DNA of 64,000 nucleotides from Paenibacillus sp. SZ31 (GTDB lineage: Bacteria > Bacillota > Bacilli > Paenibacillales > Paenibacillaceae). Below the pieces are notes generated by a model. That model saw only the letters and a program-made list of their open reading frames with translations. It was not told the origin of the DNA and ran no database searches. Made by a program: the position numbers and the translations under genes. The first letter of the stretch is position 1. The number at the start of each line of letters is the position of its first letter. Positions 27,714-36,664 of the stretch are shown piece after piece. The stretch is taken from contig NZ_JABBEA010000001.1 of the NCBI RefSeq assembly GCF_012912005.1, positions 744,001 through 808,000 of the forward strand, read 5' to 3'.

Positions 27714-28704
27714 AAATGAGTCCTCCCAATGATAATCCGGCAGCCGTGCCAATCATCAACACCCGATCTCCACGCTGAATACGCTGTTGTCTAATCGCTT
27801 CATGCAGACCCATCGGGATCGATGCTGCAATCGTATTGCCGTGATTTCGTGTGATGTCCATAAATCGATCTTCAGCAATGCCAAGCTTCTTGCGGATCAG
27901 TCTCATCGCCATGGCACTCCCCTGATGAGGAATAACCAATTGGAAATCCTCCATCCGATTCCCGGTCGCCTGCAACATATCGCTGATGAATCCGGGCAGA
28001 AGTCTGGAAGCCATGCGGAAGATGGCCTGTCCATCCATATGAAAAAGATAGGGCTCCGGCTGATCTGCCTTATAATTCGAAGCATGCAACCGTGTACCTC
28101 CACCTGCAATCTCCGAGAAGCGGGCACCTCGGCTGTAGGTTTGAAGGGAAGCATGTACAATCTGAGAGGATGACCCTTCAGGCGAACGCTCAATAATAAC
28201 AGCGGCCGCTCCATCTCCGAACAGGGCCGCACTCTCTTTATCTGACCAATTCAGTCCGGCCGAGGCAATCTCGGTGGCTACGAGCAGTACTCGCCGGTAA
28301 CGTCCGGCATCTACCATATAGGAGATCACATCGAGTCCGTTCAGGAAACTCAGGCAGGTTGCATCCATATCAAAAGCAGGTACGCCAGAATCTTGCTGAC
28401 CCATGGCCTGCTGGATAAATACCGCCGTACTTGGCAACGGTTGTTCCTTCGTGCCACTGGTACACACCAGACAGTCGATATCCCCGAATTCCAGTCCTGC
28501 ATCCGCCAGTGCAGCTTCGGCAGCCCGCGCGCCCATGAAGGAGGAGGTTTCTTCACCCGAAGCATAATGTCGCACACCTACGCCTGTTGCTTTGCTGACC
28601 CAGCCGGCAGGCACGCCCAAGCGGCGATCCAGTTCCTCATCGGTGACTTCCTTTTCAGGCAGGTACTTCCCTGTTCCCGCGATCCTTACTCTTCTAAGTT
28701 GCAT
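27703..28704 (-). CDS. 3-oxoacyl-ACP synthase III-like (FabH/OleA-type) ketosynthase
   Basis: The product has 333 residues with a KASIII catalytic triad: C117 (DATCLSFLNG), H260 (VIPHQGSAMA) and N290 (HGNTIAAS). The residues after the cysteine (CLSFLNGLD) look more like OleA, which condenses two fatty acyl-CoAs, than like FabH (CAGFxYGL). It is the first gene of the operon. The start at 28704 (MQLRRVRI) has GAGG eight bases upstream; the longer frame to 28758 lacks a site. A possible promoter is at 28736-28764 and a terminator separates it from the gene upstream. Confidence 0.87.
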   Translation of the reverse strand: MQLRRVRIAGTGKYLPEKEVTDEELDRRLGVPAGWVSKATGVGVRHYASGEETSSFMGARAAEAALADAGLEFGDIDCLVCTSGTKEQPLPSTAVFIQQAMGQQDSGVPAFDMDATCLSFLNGLDVISYMVDAGRYRRVLLVATEIASAGLNWSDKESAALFGDGAAAVIIERSPEGSSSQIVHASLQTYSRGARFSEIAGGGTRLHASNYKADQPEPYLFHMDGQAIFRMASRLLPGFISDMLQATGNRMEDFQLVIPHQGSAMAMRLIRKKLGIAEDRFMDITRNHGNTIAASIPMGLHEAIRQQRIQRGDRVLMIGTAAGLSLGGLIFDY

Positions 28705-28735
28705 TTCCCCAACCTCTTTCTGTTCATCTGACTGA

Positions 28736-28764
28736 TTAATATGAAATTTACACTCCACCTTGAA
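28736..28764 (-). promoter_or_regulatory. Candidate promoter of the KASIII operon
   Basis: On the minus strand: -35 TTCAAG (28759-28764), 17-base spacer, -10 TATTAA (28736-28741). Both boxes are moderate matches. It lies between the YfcH-like gene terminator and the KASIII start. Confidence 0.35.
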
Positions 28765-28806
28765 TGGCGAAACCCCATCAAATAGAAGCTTTGAAATATA
28801 TAATAA

Positions 28807-28828
28807 AAGGGCAGATGCCTCTGCCCTT
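28807..28828 (-). terminator. Terminator of the TIGR01777 gene
   Basis: Arms AAGGGCAGA and TCTGCCCTT pair across a four-base loop, followed on the minus strand by TTTTATTA. It separates the YfcH-like gene from the KASIII operon. Confidence 0.85.
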
Positions 28829-28847
28829 CCTGTTGTGTTTTCTTTTG

Positions 28848-29747
28848 TTATGAAGTGTCATTTCCCTTATTCAAAATCTCCGCAAGAGTAGTATCTAGCG
28901 TACCGTATGTGAAAGTGAATCCTTCCCTCTCCAATCGCTCGGGAATCACCCAACGACTTTTGAGGACAAGCTCTGTTTCGGTCTGAATAAAACGTGCGCC
29001 CACTTCAAGCATCCAGCGAGGGGAAGGCAGTCCGATCCGAACACCCATCTGTTCTCTCAGGCTCGCCATCAGCTCGCGATTCGTAACGGGATGCGGCGAG
29101 GAGGCATTGAACACACCATTCAGGTGTGGATGCTCCTGCAGATAGATCACCATGCGGAACAGATCCTCGATATGAATCCAGCTGAACTGTTGTGTTCCTG
29201 CACCTTGCGATCCACCTAGGCCAAAACGGACCAAGTTCGTCATGGGCACCATTACGCCGCCCTCACCCAGCACAATCGCAATCCGCAATGCAATCTGACG
29301 CGTAGACGGCAGACTGAATTCAAAGAAAGCCTGTTCCCATGCCTTGGCAACGTCGACCGAGAATCCGGAGCCAATCTCGCCCTCTTTTTCCGTCATGGGA
29401 CGATCTTCGGCATGTCTGTATATGGTTGCTGTACTCGAATTAATCCATAGTTCGGGAGGTTGATTACAAGCCAGGACGGCTTCGCCGAGAATGCGCGTTG
29501 TACGGGTTCTGGATTCCAGAATGGCTTTGCGATTCTCCTCCGTATAACGGCAGTTCACCGATTTACCTGCCAGGTTAATCAACATTTCTGCTTCTTCCAA
29601 CGCCCCTATGATTCCTGCACGATTCTCCCAGGCAATATGACCGGTCTGACGCGAGATGATCAGCACCTCATAACCCAGCTTCTTGAACCTTTGGGCAAAA
29701 TCCTGTCCGACAAATCCCGTTCCACCAGCCAATACAACCTTCTTCAC
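28848..29747 (-). CDS. TIGR01777 family oxidoreductase (YfcH-like epimerase)
   Basis: The product has 299 residues of the atypical SDR group named for E. coli YfcH. The N-terminal AGGTGFVG binds NAD(P). LINLAGKSVNCRYTEENRK is a strong family signature, and WINSSTATIYRH and a C-terminal DUF1731-like region with PSPRWMLEVGARFIQTETELV complete it. The substrate is unknown. GTG start with AGGGGATACC. It has its own terminator and is not part of the KASIII operon. Confidence 0.9.
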   Translation of the reverse strand: MKKVVLAGGTGFVGQDFAQRFKKLGYEVLIISRQTGHIAWENRAGIIGALEEAEMLINLAGKSVNCRYTEENRKAILESRTRTTRILGEAVLACNQPPELWINSSTATIYRHAEDRPMTEKEGEIGSGFSVDVAKAWEQAFFEFSLPSTRQIALRIAIVLGEGGVMVPMTNLVRFGLGGSQGAGTQQFSWIHIEDLFRMVIYLQEHPHLNGVFNASSPHPVTNRELMASLREQMGVRIGLPSPRWMLEVGARFIQTETELVLKSRWVIPERLEREGFTFTYGTLDTTLAEILNKGNDTS

Positions 29748-29863
29748 GGTATCCCCTCATTTCCCATACTGGGTAAAGAATTCGCAAGATATAGATTGGA
29801 ATGCTTCTATGCATGCACAATGCTTATATTAGATTAAACACCGCTGGTGACCATTTGGTTTGA

Positions 29864-30385
29864 TTAATTCGCACCCAGAGCTGCGTACAAGCGAACCCGC
29901 TCTTCTATAGCCCATGCGTTTGCAGGGTTTTGTTCCAGTTGATATCGGAGTTCATCATAAAAATCATGGATCATGAATCCGTCTGGCAAGTTGCCCAGCA
30001 TGGCTGTAAAGTTGTATTCTGGTAGTGTTTTCTTTCCTTCACTAATCTTCCTCAACCAGTCCATCCACTTCGCAAGAGTCAGCACTTCCTCCTGCCATAA
30101 CTCAGCTTGTAACCCAAGCGCATCCTGAAGTTGCTCGTACGCCAATGGATCAGCGAAGGCACGGCAGGTCTGAACAGCCAGTTCATACAACTCGGTTACT
30201 GCACGACGTACCTCATGCTCAAGTTCGACCTCCAATCCCCCCATGTAATCCTGAACCTGAATGCTCTGTCCATCATCATATAGTAGCGGTGCTTGGGCCA
30301 ACAGGCGTACAATCTCTTCCATCTCGTGCATTGAAACTTTCTTCTGCTCATATAGAGCAGGTAATTGATATGCTGTAATGATCAT
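29864..30385 (-). CDS. Hypothetical protein
   Basis: The product has 173 residues, acidic, predicted mainly helical and cytoplasmic. It starts MIITAYQLPALYEQKK and has no recognised domain, signal peptide or membrane segment. TAGGAGTGA precedes the ATG. It lies between the YfcH-like gene and a YdcF-family gene, each separated by more than 100 bases, so it is probably transcribed alone. Confidence 0.65.
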   Translation of the reverse strand: MIITAYQLPALYEQKKVSMHEMEEIVRLLAQAPLLYDDGQSIQVQDYMGGLEVELEHEVRRAVTELYELAVQTCRAFADPLAYEQLQDALGLQAELWQEEVLTLAKWMDWLRKISEGKKTLPEYNFTAMLGNLPDGFMIHDFYDELRYQLEQNPANAWAIEERVRLYAALGAN

Positions 30386-30481
30386 TCACTCCTACATCGT
30401 TCTTCTATTAATGACGTATATTATAGCATGGTTTGAGATTCAAATATTTGATTCAATTCAACTTGTGCAGAGACAATGACA

Positions 30482-30526
30482 AAAAGACAACATAAACTCT
30501 ATTAGGAGAGTCTAACGTTGTCTTTT
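30482..30526 (-). terminator. Terminator of the YdcF-family gene
   Basis: Arms AAAAGACAAC (30482-30491) and GTTGTCTTTT (30517-30526) with an inner ACTCT/AGAGT stem. Confidence 0.75.
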
Positions 30527-30544
30527 CGAATATATGCCAATCGG

Positions 30545-31279
30545 TTAGATAAATGTTTTGATAGTAGCAAAATATTCACGAATCATGTTGACCGGTTTCA
30601 GATATCCCGGTGACGGGGCCGATATGCCGTATTCTGCCGCATAACCGTTCTTGGCAGCGATATACTTGGAGCGGAACATATGATAGTCACTCGTGACAAT
30701 CATGATTTCGGGGTGCTCCAACCCGGATTCAAGAATAATTTTTTTGGAAAAAGCCAAATTCTCCTGTGTACTTGTGGAGCGATCTTCCATAATGACTTGG
30801 GAGGGGCTAATCCCCTGTTCAATCAGATAGTTTTTCATAGCGAGCGCTTCGGGAATGGATTCCCCAGGTCCCTGCCCACCTGATACAATGACGGGTGTCT
30901 GAGGGTGACTGCGAATGTAGTCCAGACTGGCATCCAACCTTTGCTTCAGGGTCAAGGACAGCTCTGTTCCTCTGATGCCCGAACCCAAAATAATGACATA
31001 GTCCGCTTCTTCCGGATCATTGGCACCAAGTTGCGTGAATACAAGTGCTTCAATAATAACAAAAGAGACGGCAACAACGCTAAATCCGGTAAGGATAATC
31101 CGTTTCAGAATAACATGCTTCTGATAGTCAATCCGTCTTAGAACGATAAAAGCCACAGTGATCATTCCGAAAAACATGACTGGAAATCTTTGGCCCCAGA
31201 AGATCAGAAATGCCACAAAACATGCCAACAGGACAAGATCAATGATCAGTCCATTTTTTTGTAAGAACTTTTTTATCAA
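30545..31279 (-). CDS. YdcF/SanA family (DUF218) membrane protein
   Basis: The DUF218 domain (VIILGSGIRGTELSLTLKQR, PVIVSGGQGPGES, MIVTSDYHMFRS) follows three predicted N-terminal membrane helices. The family includes ElyC and SanA, linked to envelope integrity; the reaction is unclear. The TTG at 31279 (MIKKFLQKNGLIIDL) is preferred: AAGAAGGAG lies upstream, a membrane helix starts soon after, and overlap with the upstream gene is avoided. A longer frame reaches 31375, overlapping that gene, with a poor site. Confidence 0.78.
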   Translation of the reverse strand: MIKKFLQKNGLIIDLVLLACFVAFLIFWGQRFPVMFFGMITVAFIVLRRIDYQKHVILKRIILTGFSVVAVSFVIIEALVFTQLGANDPEEADYVIILGSGIRGTELSLTLKQRLDASLDYIRSHPQTPVIVSGGQGPGESIPEALAMKNYLIEQGISPSQVIMEDRSTSTQENLAFSKKIILESGLEHPEIMIVTSDYHMFRSKYIAAKNGYAAEYGISAPSPGYLKPVNMIREYFATIKTFI

Positions 31280-31329
31280 ATCCGTAGACACTCCTTCTTG
31301 TACTCGCAATTCCGCATATCCCTTATTAT

Positions 31330-31881
31330 TCAGGCTGTTATTATCGTTAGTTGCGGCCATTGTTCCTGCCAGCACTTCTTCTGTACGCGTTGATTATAAT
31401 AGTCAGCATCCGTGAAGAACGGACTTTTGCGGACTATGAGGTGATACAGATCATGCAGACCATGCGGAGCGCAAATCCTCACCTGGTCTTCTTCATCCAG
31501 CTGTACTCCTACGGCAGTCACAACTTCTGGCCAATAGCGAAGAGCATCCTCAGTAGATTGATAAGGAACTGTGCGATTGCGCAGATGCATTCTCGCCTGA
31601 TTTTTGACCGACCACTTGGCACTACCTGTCAACTCACGAAGCTGACGCTCCAACTCTATGTCTAGTTCCTCACGCAGGTCTGATGCATCATAATAGACAA
31701 CATCAATATCGCTATGCAGCTCGCGAAGGGCATATCCATGAAGAAGATCCCAGATATAATTACGAACATATCCTGCACCTATGTAACATTGAGGCAATTG
31801 CAGACTTCGAACTCGCCGCAGGTCGTGCATTAATTGCTCGTGATCCATAATCGCTTGAACGAATTTCCCCTCATGCAACAT
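31330..31881 (-). CDS. Nucleotidyltransferase family protein (PF06042-like)
   Basis: The product has 183 residues. The N-terminal half has IGAGYVRNYIWD and HSDIDVVYYD, the Gly-rich and double-Asp metal-binding motifs of the nucleotidyltransferase fold. The family is a standalone group with no settled substrate. GGAGGCAGGC precedes the ATG. It lies upstream of and close to the YdcF-family gene on the same strand; the two may share a transcript. Confidence 0.82.
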   Translation of the reverse strand: MLHEGKFVQAIMDHEQLMHDLRRVRSLQLPQCYIGAGYVRNYIWDLLHGYALRELHSDIDVVYYDASDLREELDIELERQLRELTGSAKWSVKNQARMHLRNRTVPYQSTEDALRYWPEVVTAVGVQLDEEDQVRICAPHGLHDLYHLIVRKSPFFTDADYYNQRVQKKCWQEQWPQLTIITA

Positions 31882-32023
31882 GCCTGCCTCCTGCGGTTCA
31901 CCTTATTGTTCTCTCATTGCGATAAACCCTTATTCCAATATATCATGTTTACCTATCTGTAATACAATGAACAACGCTTGAACATCCTCTTCGCTACTTC
32001 GCATTTCTGACCAATCACAACCA

Positions 32024-32067
32024 AATAGCCCGTAAACAGCTTCGGTTATCCGACTGTCTATGGGCTT
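32024..32067 (-). terminator. Probable terminator of the AraC-GyrI gene
   Basis: On the minus strand, AGCCCATAGACAG pairs imperfectly with CTGTTTACGGGCT, with a TCGG/CCGA inner stem. A short T run follows. Confidence 0.5.
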
Positions 32068-32097
32068 CATTTGTATAGCGTTTGAGACGGTTAATAT

Positions 32098-32943
32098 TTA
32101 TTTAATCGGTATCCAGATTTGCGGCGGTTGGTTCGGCCCTGGGTATACTTCCAGTTCTGGCATATACGCGTGCTCATAAGGATTGGATGGAAACCATTCC
32201 GAAATAATCTGTTTCCACAGAAGCTGCATGCTCTCCGGCATCGGGCCTTCTACTTCAAATACACTCCATTTGGAAGCAGGCATGGTGAAGCTTGATAATC
32301 CATCAGGTACCTCCCCATCGTAAGCCGTAGCAATCCAGTATTCCAGTTGCTTTTCCTTGATTTCGCTCTGATCCACAACAACGCCAAGCAACCCTGGAAT
32401 ATCTCCATTGTTCAGTTCAAACAAACGATCCTCTGTACCACTCGTCCAAGCTTCCTGCCACATCTTCCCGATCCCTTGCAGATGTTCTCCATCTACATAT
32501 GAGAAAGCCTGCTTCACTCCTACTAAAGTAAATTCGGGATGTTCAACGATTTTATATTTCATCGGTTCTGCTCCTTTTAGACTCACTTGAATCACCAGAC
32601 GATTATACGATGTGACAGCGTTACTATTTTTGCTTGCCTCACTGGGTGCGATACCGTGTTGTCTACGAAAGGCTTTGGAGAAAGATTCCGGTGTGTCGTA
32701 ACCGTATTTAAACGCCAAATCGATAATTTTAACATCACTCTGTAGCAACTCATGTGCCGCCAATGTCAATCGTCTGCGTCTTATGTACTCGGATACAGTA
32801 ACATCAGTTAATAAGGCAAAGGTACGTTGAAAATGAAAAGGAGAGATATGAGCTTGCGCTGCAATCTGCTCCATCGTCATATTTTCGAGCAAGTGGTCTT
32901 CCATATATTGAATAGCGACCTGTAATGAGTTGATCCAGTTCAT
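32098..32943 (-). CDS. AraC-family regulator with GyrI-like effector domain
   Basis: The product has 281 residues. The N-terminal ~100 residues hold the double helix-turn-helix (MEQIAAQAHISPFHFQRTF and IIDLAFKYGYDTPESFSKAF). The C-terminal ~150 residues form a GyrI-like/SOUL-type binding domain (VEHPEFTLVGVKQAF, then WSVFEVEGPMPESMQ). This layout is shared with Rob- and BltR-related drug-binding regulators. GGAGTGATT lies before the ATG. Its target is not evident from neighbours. Confidence 0.88.
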   Translation of the reverse strand: MNWINSLQVAIQYMEDHLLENMTMEQIAAQAHISPFHFQRTFALLTDVTVSEYIRRRRLTLAAHELLQSDVKIIDLAFKYGYDTPESFSKAFRRQHGIAPSEASKNSNAVTSYNRLVIQVSLKGAEPMKYKIVEHPEFTLVGVKQAFSYVDGEHLQGIGKMWQEAWTSGTEDRLFELNNGDIPGLLGVVVDQSEIKEKQLEYWIATAYDGEVPDGLSSFTMPASKWSVFEVEGPMPESMQLLWKQIISEWFPSNPYEHAYMPELEVYPGPNQPPQIWIPIK

Positions 32944-33021
32944 GTGTTAATCACTCCTTGATGTCTAATATAACTGAAAAACAACCCAATAACCTGTCAT
33001 GCTGTGCTCTCATTTGTCCGG

Positions 33022-33630
33022 TTATTCTACCCGGCGAACACTTCCGGTCACCCCATGTTGAAGCTGTACATTTGTAAAAGTAACCGTCGTCCCCTGCCCA
33101 ATGGGGGATTGGGCCACAATGCCAACTTTGATCTCTTCCGGGGAGTCGAGTCCGAAATAGCGAACCAGCTTCCACTTCTCTCCATCCTGAGAATAATGGA
33201 AAGCAAAGCTGTTGCCTGCCCGGGCTACACGTAAATAAGGCTTGCTAACCTCTACAGGTGCTGATACACAATCATCCGAGTTACCACGAGTCACGACACT
33301 GAGAATGGACGGCTGTTCTTCGAAATACTCAAAGCAAACTTTAGCCCAATTCGTATCGTCCACTCTCACCATTAGGCAGCCCGAATCATACTGTTCTTTC
33401 ATGTCCACCTGTACTTGAGTGACGATGCTGAAATCTCCCTTGATGATCGTATGTAAAAATGGAGCTGAGGCTTTGACCGGGTCACCTCCCGGATCAATAA
33501 AAAAGTCACTGATCGGCGAAACGGTTATCGTTACTTTGCCGTCTTCAATGGACCAATCTGCTGGCTCGTTCAGCCATCCCAGATTAGCAGATAATGTTTG
33601 ACCTGAACATTGTTCGAATAGATTCGTCAT
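33022..33630 (-). CDS. DUF1349 domain protein
   Basis: The product has 202 residues of the DUF1349/YnaF-like group, which adopts a concanavalin-like beta-sandwich. Characteristic segments are FFIDPGG, QYDSGCLMVRVDDTNWAKVC and KVGIVAQSPIGQG. No signal peptide, so cytoplasmic. The start at 33630 has AAGGGTG upstream. A sugar-related role is likely for the family but not shown. It is a single gene, about 50 bases from the AraC-GyrI gene and on the same strand. Confidence 0.82.
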   Translation of the reverse strand: MTNLFEQCSGQTLSANLGWLNEPADWSIEDGKVTITVSPISDFFIDPGGDPVKASAPFLHTIIKGDFSIVTQVQVDMKEQYDSGCLMVRVDDTNWAKVCFEYFEEQPSILSVVTRGNSDDCVSAPVEVSKPYLRVARAGNSFAFHYSQDGEKWKLVRYFGLDSPEEIKVGIVAQSPIGQGTTVTFTNVQLQHGVTGSVRRVE

Positions 33631-33694
33631 GTGGCACACCCTTTGTGTTTGAGTTTAAGTTTTCTAATTCCTCTATAGTTCTCTTAATTTGAGT

Positions 33695-34237
33695 TTATGC
33701 ACGCGTGTACGGTTGAATGATACGCTCGTCCCACACTTGTACTTCAATATATCGTTCCGGACCTTGATCGCCTAGACGGTTCCATTCCTGAGGCCAACCA
33801 AAGGCCTGAATAATTTCCAGGATTTCATCCTTGGTGTATATCTGCTTACGGTAAGGTTTATCATCCATATATCGCATTGTTGAAAAGAGGTCTCCATACG
33901 TGAAGCTCACAACTTCGGCAGGCAGATCTTCCCACAGAATCATCACTATATCCGGTTCGGTATACCAGGATGACAGCCATTCACATGCACCAAGGGTCAG
34001 ATAGTGGGGATATCGATTGGTGGGGGTTCCTCCCTTGGCCTTAAACTGCTCGTACGCTTTATATTCAAGTGCTCTACGGATGGTCATATAGTCCGCTGAT
34101 CGCTTACTGGCAAAATTCCGGCCTTGATCACGGATTTGTTGAGTAACTATTTCGGCTTCTTCATTAGACAGGCTAGAGAGATTGCGGAAAGGTCCAAGAC
34201 TTTGTTCAAAATAATGATACGCCTTCAAGTCCGTCAT
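33695..34237 (-). CDS. Hypothetical protein
   Basis: The product has 180 residues with no recognised domain, signal peptide or membrane helix. It contains a Trp-rich stretch (GACEWLSSWYTEPDIVMILW) and a C-terminal YIEVQVWDERIIQPY. The start at 34237 (MTDLKAYHYF) has GGAGGTGGTGAG upstream; the longer frame to 34276 includes this site within its coding part, so it is rejected. Function unknown. The DNA up to the GH26 gene holds a gene remnant and a terminator. Confidence 0.68.
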   Translation of the reverse strand: MTDLKAYHYFEQSLGPFRNLSSLSNEEAEIVTQQIRDQGRNFASKRSADYMTIRRALEYKAYEQFKAKGGTPTNRYPHYLTLGACEWLSSWYTEPDIVMILWEDLPAEVVSFTYGDLFSTMRYMDDKPYRKQIYTKDEILEIIQAFGWPQEWNRLGDQGPERYIEVQVWDERIIQPYTRA

Positions 34238-34327
34238 AGGAATCTCACCACCTCCAACAAATCGTTCCGTATCCATATTCGTTAGTCATAGTGTACATCA
34301 TGCCATCATTTATGGAAATATCTGTAG

Positions 34328-34507
34328 CAAATTATTCATTGTGGAGATAAGTTACGTAGCGAACTATCAGCCGTTCGAATAGGAGCAGCATATGGTGCCT
34401 CCGAAACTATCCTGATCCGTACTACCAATCAATCCTACATTCTGTTCACTTCCAATGAAGCGTTGTTTCCGAAAATTAGCGATTTGGTATCCAGCACAGC
34501 AATTTAG
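34328..34507 (+). pseudogene. C-terminal gene remnant
   Basis: A plus-strand frame of 59 codons without any usable start encodes a protein-like tail (AAYGASETILIRTTNQSY, then LFTSNEALFPKISDLV) and ends at TAG 34505-34507. An in-frame stop precedes it at 34325. The composition looks like real coding DNA and recalls the end of a bacterial PH-like domain, but this is weak. It is likely a decayed gene; it could be chance. Confidence 0.35.
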
Positions 34508-34553
34508 TTCATTCATCGAGACATGCATCCATTCGCATGGGATCGTTTCATAT

Positions 34554-34603
34554 AAAAAGCGTCAGCATTGGCATAATTCTATCATGCCTTGCTGACGCTT
34601 TTT
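34554..34603 (-). terminator. Terminator of the mannan operon
   Basis: Perfect 14-base arms AAAAAGCGTCAGCA (34554-34567) and TGCTGACGCTTTTT (34590-34603). It lies 30 bases after the GH26 stop on the minus strand. Confidence 0.88.
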
Positions 34604-34633
34604 GTAAGTTGAGTATCCTTTCAGATGACAGCC

Positions 34634-35596
34634 CTACAACCAACTCCACTTCGGTAACTGATCGAGCGTAATGACCTCTTCGTTGTTATACACTCTCTTC
34701 AAAAACCCCACATCATTATGCGTCCCATCTCTGAGGAATCCACCTGTCCAAGTACAGAACCAGCTCCAGTGTACATCCTGTTCCTTCATTTGCTTGGGGT
34801 CAGGGATGGAACCGTTCTCGGCCAGTGCAATGATTTTGCTATCCTTCACAAGCTCACGCAGGTTGGCGTAACGTGCTGCCAGCGGGCTGTGATCTCCTGC
34901 TTCCGGGTACACATCCACACTGACAATATCCACGATATCATCCCCTGGATACCATTCGGGTTTTTCCGAGTTCCACACCCAGAGGAGATTGTGCAGTTTG
35001 TGCTCGTGAACCAATCGATCATACAACAAACTATACAACTGTTTGGCAGGTTCGGGACCTTTCGCTCCCCACCAGAACCAGCCACCCTCCGCTTCATGAA
35101 GTGGTCGGAATAATACAGGCACACCAGCATCCTTCAGCTCCTGTAAATGTGTAGTAATTACATCGATATCCCGGATCAAAAGTCTGTATTCTTCCGACTC
35201 AGGATTTGCCAGCGCTGATGCTAGATCATAGGTGGTCGCGTTCGTATAGAATCCCCGCCACCACTCTTTACCTGGTTCATCGATCAGATCCGTCGGTGCA
35301 TTCCAGTGCCAGCACAGCGTCACGATTCCACCTTGTCGGTGCCATGCAATGGCATCCCGAATCTCCTGGGAGACCGCCCCCCGCTCTGTTCTTGAAGGCG
35401 AATATTCCATGAGATCAAAGCCAATCACAGCTGGTTTCCGGCCTGTGTTTTCATTAATCCAGTTCAGATTGCTGTAGTCCTGCTGACCTGACAACATCCC
35501 TTTCCCATAACGCTCGACCAGAAACGCCATTAGCTCTCTCGCTTCAGATGTTGCTGCTTCATTCACCGGAGCACCGTTGATCGTACGCACCGTCAT
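34634..35596 (-). CDS. Glycoside hydrolase family 26, beta-mannanase/mannosidase type
   Basis: The product has 320 residues. The acid/base is E168 (FRPLHEAEGGWFWWG) and the nucleophile E260 (ALAENGSIPD), both as in GH26. No signal peptide, so it acts in the cytoplasm, probably on imported manno-oligosaccharides. The start at 35596 (MTVRTINGAPV) has GGAGGTG upstream. It is the last gene of the ten-gene operon starting near 48528 and sits 30 bases after a permease gene. Exact linkage and chain preference cannot be read from sequence. Confidence 0.92.
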   Translation of the reverse strand: MTVRTINGAPVNEAATSEARELMAFLVERYGKGMLSGQQDYSNLNWINENTGRKPAVIGFDLMEYSPSRTERGAVSQEIRDAIAWHRQGGIVTLCWHWNAPTDLIDEPGKEWWRGFYTNATTYDLASALANPESEEYRLLIRDIDVITTHLQELKDAGVPVLFRPLHEAEGGWFWWGAKGPEPAKQLYSLLYDRLVHEHKLHNLLWVWNSEKPEWYPGDDIVDIVSVDVYPEAGDHSPLAARYANLRELVKDSKIIALAENGSIPDPKQMKEQDVHWSWFCTWTGGFLRDGTHNDVGFLKRVYNNEEVITLDQLPKWSWL

Positions 35597-35625
35597 CGCT
35601 AACACCTCCAATTGGGTTTACCCTG

Positions 35626-36636
35626 TTAACCCACTACACCGGAACGTTCAATACTCTCCACGAAATAGCGCTGTACAAACAGATACAAAATAATCAGCGG
35701 TGCAATCGCCAGCAAAATGCCTGTATCCACGATCATCGCCACATAGTTCGGATCGGCCTTAATGCCCGAGTTTGAACCAAATCCCATCAGTTGCGGAATC
35801 AACTGGTTCGCCTGAGCAGGTAAGGAAGCCACCTTCAGCGAGATCAGTGGACTTTCACTCATGAATAATGCCGAATAGAATGTATCGTTATACTGCCATA
35901 CAAAGGAGAACAAAATGACCGTAATCAGTGGCGAGATCGCATTGGGCAACATGATTCGAGCAAACGTTTTGAATCCACCAGCGCCGTCAATCAGTGCGGC
36001 CTCCTCAATCTCCTTCGGCATGCCCTTGAAGAACTGACGGAAAATATAGATGAACAACCCCGCCTTCAGTCCTCCCGCTGTAGCAGCCGTAATCATGGAA
36101 GGCCAATACGTATTCAGCAGATTGATGCCATTCGTTCCAGTGAACAACTGGATGATGCCCAGAAAGTCGAAGCTGCGGAAATGCAGATACATCGGCACCA
36201 TAAGCGTGCTTGTAGGCACCAGAATCGTAAGAATGACCAGTACAAAGAGCACATTGCTGCCCGGAAAAGAAAACCGGGCGAAGCCGTATCCTGCAAGCGC
36301 ACAGGACATGGCTGTCAGAAGCGTTGTGATGGTAACGAACAATAACGTGTTCGCCAGCAAAGGTAGGTAATCCATCACTTGCGCCGCAAGCCGAATATTA
36401 TCCAGCGTAAAATGCTGGGGAATCATATAAATCGTCGGATTGTAGATATCCTGCTTATCCTTGAACGCGACTGACACTTTTAGAAATAATGGATACAAAA
36501 TAATAAATGAAATGCCGATGACCAGTGCATATCTGAATATAGAATAGAGAAGGTCCGATGTCTTGTTTCGCACCCGATGCATGTGATAATTCTGCTTCGG
36601 AACTACCACCATGCGATCTGTCCCTGATGCAGCCAT
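35626..36636 (-). CDS. Carbohydrate ABC transporter permease (MalG/LplC type)
   Basis: The product has 336 residues with six membrane helices. The binding-protein-dependent transport motif lies in the loop EEAALIDGAGGFKTFARIMLP (EAAxIDGA), which contacts the ATPase. It pairs with the preceding permease gene (36665) as the second subunit of one heterodimer. ATG with GGGAGG. The N-terminal ~30 residues are hydrophilic and longer than usual. The sugar is inferred as a manno-oligosaccharide from the GH26 neighbour. Confidence 0.93.
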   Translation of the reverse strand: MAASGTDRMVVVPKQNYHMHRVRNKTSDLLYSIFRYALVIGISFIILYPLFLKVSVAFKDKQDIYNPTIYMIPQHFTLDNIRLAAQVMDYLPLLANTLLFVTITTLLTAMSCALAGYGFARFSFPGSNVLFVLVILTILVPTSTLMVPMYLHFRSFDFLGIIQLFTGTNGINLLNTYWPSMITAATAGGLKAGLFIYIFRQFFKGMPKEIEEAALIDGAGGFKTFARIMLPNAISPLITVILFSFVWQYNDTFYSALFMSESPLISLKVASLPAQANQLIPQLMGFGSNSGIKADPNYVAMIVDTGILLAIAPLIILYLFVQRYFVESIERSGVVG

Positions 36637-36664
36637 AATCTGAAGCCTCCCTTAATATTAACCG

